From: a virus
Virus record (IMG/VR): IMGVR_UViG_3300025674_000104
Span: 1 to 41,080 of that record
DNA: 41,080 nucleotides
Reading direction: 5' to 3' (one strand)
The notes beneath the pieces were generated by a model. It made no database searches, was not told the DNA's origin, and worked only from the letters and a program-made list of their open reading frames with translations. A program made the position numbers and the translations under genes. The stretch's first letter is position 1. Every line of letters begins with the position of its first letter. Below, one piece after another: positions 31,546 to 37,243 of the stretch.

Positions 31546-33000
31546 ATGGCATTAAATCCTTTTTTTCTTCAAGGTTCTTCTGGAGAGCAAAATCTTGTAC
31601 AAGATTTAATAAATGAACATTTAAAAATTTATGGAATAGAAATTTACTATATTCCAAGAAAACTCTTAAAAACTGATAATATACTCAATGAAGTTCAATC
31701 ATCAAAATTTGATACAAGTTTTGTAATTGAAGCATACTTAAATAATTATGATGGATATTTTCCAGATATTGATGTTATGAGTAAATTTGGAATTACTCTA
31801 AAGAATGAAATATCTTTAGTAATTTCGAAAGAGAGATTTGAAGAATCAATTTCCCCGTATTTGGCAGAAATAATGTCAGTTTCCCAAATATATTATCCTG
31901 GGGAGGATTTAGCATTTGTCGATAGGCCCAAAGAAGGGGATTTAATTTATTTTCCTTTAGGTGAGAGAATATTTGAAATAAAAAAAGTTGAGGTAGAAAA
32001 ACCATTTTACCAACTAGGTAAAAATTATGTATATGAAATATCATGCGAACTATTCGAATATGAAGATGAAGATATTGATACTGGAATTTCTGAAATAGAT
32101 AACGTTATTGAAGATGTTGGATACATTACAGATTTGAAATTGGTCGCTTTTGGTGAAACTGCACAATGCAAAGCATCTATTAGCCCTCTTATGGGTGTTA
32201 GTAGTATTGTATTACTTAATGATGGATATGGATATACCGAAACACCGATGGTTACAATAAGTCCACCTAAAGGAGATCCCGATACAAGTGCAATTATTGG
32301 TGCCACATCAGTGGATAATTTTTCTAAAACCGCAACTGCTGTAGCAATAACAACTTCAGTTGGAGATGGAAAATCTATCAAAGAAATATTAATCACGAAT
32401 CCAGGTTATGGTTACACAGAACCACCTGCTATTACAATTACTGGTGGAAATGGTTTTGGTGCCATAGCAACATGCGTTATAACTTCGGGATATATTTTGG
32501 ATATTGGCGTTATTGATAAAGGAGACCGTTATTATACTCCACCAATAATTACTATAGACCCCCCTGTTGGTGGAGGAACTACAGCAACAGCAGTATCTAG
32601 AATTGAATCTGGTAGGCTTTCGGATATTTTAATAATAAATGCTGGATCTGGATATACCTCAATTCCAAATATTACAGTTTCTCCACCTCCTTCTGTTGGT
32701 TTTGGTACTTATATTGTTTCCGAAACAGTTACAGGATCTCTTTCTGGTACTACTGCTGAAGTTAAATCATGGACTAATCCAGGACAAGATATTGATAAGA
32801 TATTGAGAGTCTCTATAAATAATGGATCATTCAGTGAAGGTGAAAATATTGTTGGGTCCTCTTCATCTGCAATATACACTCTGAAGTCCTATGAGATAGA
32901 TACCTCATCAAGTGATAAATATTCAGATAATGATGATATAGAGGAAGAAGCAAGTAAAATATTAGATTTCACAGAATCAAACCCATTTGGTACGTATTAA
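31546..33000 (+). CDS. 14: Neck protein gp14 with an inserted beta-repeat domain (484 aa)
   Basis: Residues 1-190 agree with T4 gp14 as I remember it: EHLKIYGIEIYYIPRKLL, AYLNNYDGY, FGITLKNEISLVIS, EGDLIYFPLGERIFEIKKVE and PFYQLGKNYVYEISC. The C-terminal end (ESNPFGTY) has a counterpart in T4 too. T4 gp14 is about 256 aa. The additional length is an insert at about residues 210-440, made of four repeats with the pattern G-x-G-Y-T-x-x-P at 226-234, 286-294, 325-333 and 366-374, the same repeat type as in gp7 and gp8. The insert may project from the neck as a decoration. It is last-base coupled to gp15 (TAATG). Confidence 0.9.
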   Translation: MALNPFFLQGSSGEQNLVQDLINEHLKIYGIEIYYIPRKLLKTDNILNEVQSSKFDTSFVIEAYLNNYDGYFPDIDVMSKFGITLKNEISLVISKERFEESISPYLAEIMSVSQIYYPGEDLAFVDRPKEGDLIYFPLGERIFEIKKVEVEKPFYQLGKNYVYEISCELFEYEDEDIDTGISEIDNVIEDVGYITDLKLVAFGETAQCKASISPLMGVSSIVLLNDGYGYTETPMVTISPPKGDPDTSAIIGATSVDNFSKTATAVAITTSVGDGKSIKEILITNPGYGYTEPPAITITGGNGFGAIATCVITSGYILDIGVIDKGDRYYTPPIITIDPPVGGGTTATAVSRIESGRLSDILIINAGSGYTSIPNITVSPPPSVGFGTYIVSETVTGSLSGTTAEVKSWTNPGQDIDKILRVSINNGSFSEGENIVGSSSSAIYTLKSYEIDTSSSDKYSDNDDIEEEASKILDFTESNPFGTY

Positions 33001-33800
33001 TGTTAGGAACATACTATTATCACGAAATTATTAGAAAGACTGTTGTATCATTTGGCACTTTGTTTAATAATATTCACATTAAGCATAAAAATAATTCTGA
33101 CGATGTAATATCCGATATGAGAGTAGGTCTTTCTTATGGACCTATGCAAAAATTCTTAGCTAAAATAGAGCAGCAAGCAAATTTAACAAAACCTGTTGCT
33201 ATTACTTTGCCAAGAATGTCTTTTGAAATGACTAGCATTCAGTATGATACGACAAGAAAGGTGGGTGTAACTCAAACATTTAAAGCAGTTTCAGAGGATG
33301 GAGACTTAAAAAAAGTTTTTATGCCTGTGCCATATAATATCGGATTTGAATTAAATATTTTTACAAAATTGAATGATGATGCTCTTCAAATAATAGAGCA
33401 AATTTTGCCATATTTCCAACCTTCTTTTAATATGACAATTGATTTAGTTGATTCTATTGGGGAGAAGAGAGATATACCTATTGTTTTGGACAATATATCA
33501 TTTCAAGATGATTATGAGGGATCATTTCAAACTCGTAGAGCATTAATTTATACCTTAAGATTTACTGTAAAAACTTATCTATTTGGTCCAGTTGCTGATA
33601 CTACTGATGGACTTATCCGTAAAGTTAAAGTTGATTACTATAATTCAACTGATGTTGCAACTGCTAAGAGGGAAATGAGATATACAGTAACTCCAGATCC
33701 TATTGATGCTAATCAAGATGATGATTTTGGATTTAATGAAACATGGACAGAATTTTCGGATTCTAAATCTTATAGTCCAACTCAACAAAGGGATATTTGA
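33000..33800 (+). CDS. 15: Tail sheath stabiliser / tail terminator gp15 (266 aa)
   Basis: Length agrees with T4 gp15 (272 aa). The segments FGTLFNNIHIKHK, LPRMSFEM, IIEQILPYFQPSFNMT, KRDIPIVLDNISFQDDYEGSFQTRRALIYTLRF and the late DGLIRKVKVDYY match T4 gp15 (for example IVEQILPYFQPHFNTT and AEGLIRTTYTDFH in my memory of it). gp15 caps the tail tube and sheath as a hexamer and connects to the gp13/gp14 neck. It begins on the last base of gp14 and is followed after six bases by gp16. Confidence 0.92.
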   Translation: MLGTYYYHEIIRKTVVSFGTLFNNIHIKHKNNSDDVISDMRVGLSYGPMQKFLAKIEQQANLTKPVAITLPRMSFEMTSIQYDTTRKVGVTQTFKAVSEDGDLKKVFMPVPYNIGFELNIFTKLNDDALQIIEQILPYFQPSFNMTIDLVDSIGEKRDIPIVLDNISFQDDYEGSFQTRRALIYTLRFTVKTYLFGPVADTTDGLIRKVKVDYYNSTDVATAKREMRYTVTPDPIDANQDDDFGFNETWTEFSDSKSYSPTQQRDI

Positions 33801-33806
33801 TAAATT

Positions 33807-34229
33807 ATGACAAATAATTATGACGGTTTAGATTCTGCTCTCAATATTGAAAGTGATATTGTTGAAGTGGAAAAAGTAAAAGAAGATTTGAATATTCAAC
33901 CACTAAAAAGTGAGGATATTCAAAAGGACTACGAATACACAAGAGCAAATTTATATTCATTGATTGAGAAAGGTCAAGAAGCAATCAATGGAATAATGGA
34001 ACTTGCTGGAGAAGGTGGAAGCCCCAGAGCATATGAAGTTGCAGGGCAACTGATTAAAAGTGTTGGTGATGTAACAGACAAACTCATTGACCTACAGAAA
34101 AAGTTGAAGGATGTTGAGGATGAGACGGTTAAAACAACTAACAATGTAACCAACAATGCGGTTTTCGTTGGATCTACTTCAGAATTGTCCAAATTACTCA
34201 AACAAGGTTTTCTAAATAATAAAGAGTAA
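33807..34229 (+). CDS. 16: Terminase small subunit gp16 (140 aa)
   Basis: Position right after gp15 and sequence agree with the cyanophage gp16 family. After an acidic N-terminus comes DYEYTRANLYSLIEKGQEAINGIMELAGEGGSPRAYEVAGQLIKSVGDVTDKLIDLQKKLKDVE, the central helical core that forms oligomeric rings in T4 gp16. The helices contain the conserved Y-x-x-x-R-x-x-x-x-x-L-I-x-x-G-x-x-A and P-R-A-x-E-V segments. gp16 recognises DNA and stimulates gp17 ATPase. In T4 it lies next to gp17, but here three genes (34243-37238) separate them. Confidence 0.88.
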   Translation: MTNNYDGLDSALNIESDIVEVEKVKEDLNIQPLKSEDIQKDYEYTRANLYSLIEKGQEAINGIMELAGEGGSPRAYEVAGQLIKSVGDVTDKLIDLQKKLKDVEDETVKTTNNVTNNAVFVGSTSELSKLLKQGFLNNKE

Positions 34230-34242
34230 TTTTACTATTCTA

Positions 34243-35607
34243 ATGGGTTGGTCGGACAAATATAAAAAATCTATTGATTGCGACAATCCAAAAGGATTTT
34301 CTCAAAGAGCTCATTGTCAGGGGCGCAAGAAAAAAATGAATGAGGAAAGAGGAGGATCTTTACACCACTGGTTTAAAGGTTCTAAATCTAAAGAAGGTAA
34401 ACCTGGATGGGTCCAAGCAGACGGATCACCTTGCGCCAACGAACCTGGTGAAACTAAAACACCAAAATGTTTTAGTAGTGCAAGACTTGCATCACTGAAA
34501 AGAAAAGGAAAAAAAGGGGAGTCAATCATTAGATCGGCAGTTCGTCGTAAGCGTGAAAAAGATCCTGGGCAGCAGGCAAAGAGTGGTGGAGCAAAACCAA
34601 CTCTAGTAAAAACTTTTTCTAAAGGTAAAGAAGACCCAAATTACATTAAACCAGAACCAGGACTTAAAGAAGAAATGGAAATCAACGAAGCACAAAGAGA
34701 CATCAAGGGTAAAGGTAGTGGTAAAAAAGATGCTTGCTACCACAAAGTAAAATCTATATATGATGTCTGGCCAAGTGCATATGCTTCTGGAGCACTTGTA
34801 AAGTGTCGTAAAGTTGGTGCTGATAATTGGGGCACAAAGTCTGAAGAAACTATGGTTGATGAAGCAAAGAAGTGTTGGCCTGGTTATGAGAAGAAAGGAA
34901 CTAAGAAGATGTTTGGTAAAACATATAATAATTGTGTAAAAGTAAAGGAGGAAATGGAAATGAAAAGATATTGCCCTAAGTGCGAAAAGTTCGAAACTAG
35001 AGATGAATGTAGGTATGGACCCAAATATTGGGATATGTTTTCTATTCCAGAACCACTAGCACCAAACCAGAAGAAGTATAACATTGCCACAGTTCATCCT
35101 GGAAATTTCCCAGAATCTTACGATCACGAGCACTCAATGGTGAGGTCTCAACTTTCTACTATTGTTTCTGCAGCGAAGAGACTTCGTAAGAAAATGAAGG
35201 GTGAAGGTAATGTTGAGGCTTGGGTACAATCAAAAATCACCAAAGCATCAGACTATCTAGATTCTGCTGCAGATTATGTTGATAGTGGGGAGATGAAGGC
35301 AGAACAAAAAACATTCTCTGAGTTTATGATTGAAGCGGTTGATAAATCCAAAATGAAGTGCAATAAACCTAAAGCACAAGCACATGGATCTGGTGAGACT
35401 GGAAAGTCTCATATTGTAAAAGCTTGTGAAGGTGGGGAAGAAAAAATTATTCGTTTTGGTCAACTTGGAGTAAAGGGTTCTCCAAAAAAGAAAGGGGAAT
35501 CTAAAGCATATGCAAGTCGTCGTCATAGATTTAAAACCAGACATGCAAAGAACATTTCAAAAGGTAAAATGTCTGCTGCATATTGGGCAAATAAAGTTAA
35601 GTGGTAA
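34243..35607 (+). CDS. Basic multi-module protein, possible prohead-protease substrate (454 aa)
   Basis: At least five modules are joined. Residues 37-110 (GGSLHHWFKGSKSKEGKPGW, CANEPGETKTPKCFSSARLASLKRKGKKGES) and 161-197 (ACYHKVK, VWPSAYASGALVKCRKVG) resemble, from memory, DUF5872-type domains of phages and large eukaryotic viruses. Residues 210-231 hold CWPGYEKKGTKKMFGKTYNNC. Residues 244-256 form a Cys cluster (C244, C247, C256). Residues 294-350 are helical. Residues 371-454 are very basic (KSHIVKACEGGEEKIIRFG, KMSAAYWANKVKW). Between modules stand hydrophobic-x-Glu-Ala sequences: I147-N-E-A, V205-D-E-A and, at 357-365, TFSEFMIEA, which looks like a capsid-targeting sequence. Such sites are those cut by T4-type gp21 protease. 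It may be a polyprotein of capsid-internal basic proteins; that is inference. Confidence 0.65.
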   Translation: MGWSDKYKKSIDCDNPKGFSQRAHCQGRKKKMNEERGGSLHHWFKGSKSKEGKPGWVQADGSPCANEPGETKTPKCFSSARLASLKRKGKKGESIIRSAVRRKREKDPGQQAKSGGAKPTLVKTFSKGKEDPNYIKPEPGLKEEMEINEAQRDIKGKGSGKKDACYHKVKSIYDVWPSAYASGALVKCRKVGADNWGTKSEETMVDEAKKCWPGYEKKGTKKMFGKTYNNCVKVKEEMEMKRYCPKCEKFETRDECRYGPKYWDMFSIPEPLAPNQKKYNIATVHPGNFPESYDHEHSMVRSQLSTIVSAAKRLRKKMKGEGNVEAWVQSKITKASDYLDSAADYVDSGEMKAEQKTFSEFMIEAVDKSKMKCNKPKAQAHGSGETGKSHIVKACEGGEEKIIRFGQLGVKGSPKKKGESKAYASRRHRFKTRHAKNISKGKMSAAYWANKVKW

Positions 35608-35612
35608 AGAAA

Positions 35613-35921
35613 ATGAAAAGTTTTAAGCAATTTATTTCAGAAAGCATCACTATCAACGGTGACTTTAATGGGACCTTAAATGTGGGGTCTTCTCAACCAG
35701 AGCAAGCAACTGAATCATTTTTTGCAGATGTTGTTTGGGAAGGTAAATTGTATCGTCTTGAAGTTGAGGGTAATATTATGGATAAGAATGCTCTTGCAGA
35801 GCAACTTCAGGGAGAATATCCTGGAGCAATTGTACATAATGTATATCCAATGACATCAAATTCAGTAACAGTCAAAAACGCACAAAGATACAGACCAGAA
35901 AGACTATCGTGGAGTGATTAA
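35613..35921 (+). CDS. Possible internal head protein with capsid-targeting N-terminus (102 aa)
   Basis: I choose the ATG at 35613; a GTG at 35601 would add four residues and overlaps the previous gene. The first residues MKSFKQFISES closely resemble the capsid-targeting sequence of the T4 internal proteins (MKTYQEFIAEA in IPI, from memory), which is cut after Glu by gp21. Here the cut would fall after Glu10. The remainder has short strands (ITINGDFNGTLNVGS), then VVWEGKLYRLEVEGN, a helix and a basic end. A similar motif is found inside the preceding protein (TFSEFMIEA). If correct, the mature 92-aa protein is packaged and may be injected into the host. The alternative is an ordinary scaffold or structural protein. 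Confidence 0.65.
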   Translation: MKSFKQFISESITINGDFNGTLNVGSSQPEQATESFFADVVWEGKLYRLEVEGNIMDKNALAEQLQGEYPGAIVHNVYPMTSNSVTVKNAQRYRPERLSWSD

Positions 35922-35924
35922 TTA

Positions 35925-37238
35925 ATGGCACAGTGGAATAAGAATGAACAAGACTTTCTAAACCAAGAAAGAACACTTTTTGAAGTTCCTTTGATTGCAA
36001 CAAGGGATGGAAATGTTGTAGACAATTATAACAGATTTCCAGTAAGTGTAAATCCAGATGCTTTTGGTAGAACTAGAACATCAGAACCACTTACCCTATT
36101 TGATAGTTCTCACAGATATAGAGACAATAATCTTTGGGAAGAATCACTTGTAGGAACTGGAGCTACGGTTGGATTTTCAACTACCGAAGGTTTAGTCAAT
36201 ATTGGAATTGGGACCACCGCTGGTTGCTCTGCAATTAGAGAAACTACAAAGACATTTTCATATCAACCAGGCAAATCTTTGCTTGTGCTGAATACTTTTA
36301 TACCTGCTACACCAAAAGAAAATCTAAGACAGAGAATCGGATATTTTGGTGCTGATAATGGAATGTATTTTGAGATTAATGGCACAACTCCTTATTTTGT
36401 AGAGAGAAGTTTATCTACAGGGACTTCAACTTCAGTAGCACAAGATGATTGGAATATTGATAAGTTAGATGGCACTGGGGTTTCTGGTATTACATTAGAT
36501 ATTACCAAAGCACAAATTCTTTGGATGGATATTGAGTGGTTAGGTCTTGGCACAGTTCGAATGGGATTTGTGATTGACGGTAAGTTTATTCATTGCCACT
36601 CATTCCACCACGCAAACAGAATTCAATCAACTTATATTACAACAGCATCACTTCCTTTGAGATATGAGATTGCTAATACTGGAATTACTACAAGCAGCAG
36701 CACTCTCAAACAAGTTTGCTCCTCTGTAATTTCAGAAGGTGGTTATGAGTTGCGTGGATTGCAGCAGGCAGTGAATACTCCAATTACAGCACCAGTAGAT
36801 TTGCCTTCTCCTGCTGGAACTTATTATCCTGTCATTTCCATTCGTCTCAAAACTTCTCCAAATAGATTAGATGCGATTGTAATTTTGACCGCACTATCAC
36901 TGATGGGCACTGGAAATGGACCACAATATAGTTGGCAGGTAAGAGCATCAGCAACGACTAGTGGTGGCACTTGGGTAAGTGCTGGTGTGGATAGTGCTGT
37001 TGAATATAAGATTGATGGAGGAACTGTGAGTGGTGGAAGAATATTAGCATCTGGTTTCTTCTCATCAGCAAATCAATCTTCAGCAAATGTTGATATTTTG
37101 AAAGAAGCACTATTTAAGTTTCAGTTAGAAAGAAATGGATTGACTGGAACTCCATATGAATTAACACTAGTAGTTGCATCAGATACTGCTGCTGCTGATG
37201 TTTATGCTGCAATGGACTGGGAAGAAATTAGTAGGTAA
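35925..37238 (+). CDS. Virion structural-type protein (437 aa)
   Basis: The N-terminal region (PVSVNPDAFGRTRTSEPLTLFDSSHRYRDNNLWEESL) has the pattern F-G-R-x-R-x-S-E-P-x-T-L-F-D-S, which I associate with structural proteins in marine myoviruses. Later, LRQRIGYFGADNGMYFEINGTTPYFVERS and GVSGITLDITKAQILWMDIEWLGLGTVRMGFVIDGKFIHCHSFHHAN give a beta-jelly-roll impression with exposed His residues. The C-terminal third contains ISIRLKTSPNRLDAIVILTALSLM. No enzyme motif is seen. It starts three bases after the preceding stop and ends five bases before gp17, an unusual place for a structural gene. It could be a head decoration or fibre protein; the choice cannot be made from sequence. Confidence 0.65.
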   Translation: MAQWNKNEQDFLNQERTLFEVPLIATRDGNVVDNYNRFPVSVNPDAFGRTRTSEPLTLFDSSHRYRDNNLWEESLVGTGATVGFSTTEGLVNIGIGTTAGCSAIRETTKTFSYQPGKSLLVLNTFIPATPKENLRQRIGYFGADNGMYFEINGTTPYFVERSLSTGTSTSVAQDDWNIDKLDGTGVSGITLDITKAQILWMDIEWLGLGTVRMGFVIDGKFIHCHSFHHANRIQSTYITTASLPLRYEIANTGITTSSSTLKQVCSSVISEGGYELRGLQQAVNTPITAPVDLPSPAGTYYPVISIRLKTSPNRLDAIVILTALSLMGTGNGPQYSWQVRASATTSGGTWVSAGVDSAVEYKIDGGTVSGGRILASGFFSSANQSSANVDILKEALFKFQLERNGLTGTPYELTLVVASDTAAADVYAAMDWEEISR

Positions 37239-37243
37239 TTTTT

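Noticed and set aside
35601-35612. GTG start four codons upstream for the 102-aa protein
   Set aside because: Starting at the ATG at 35613 places the capsid-targeting-like motif exactly at the N-terminus, and the GTG overlaps the end of the previous gene.
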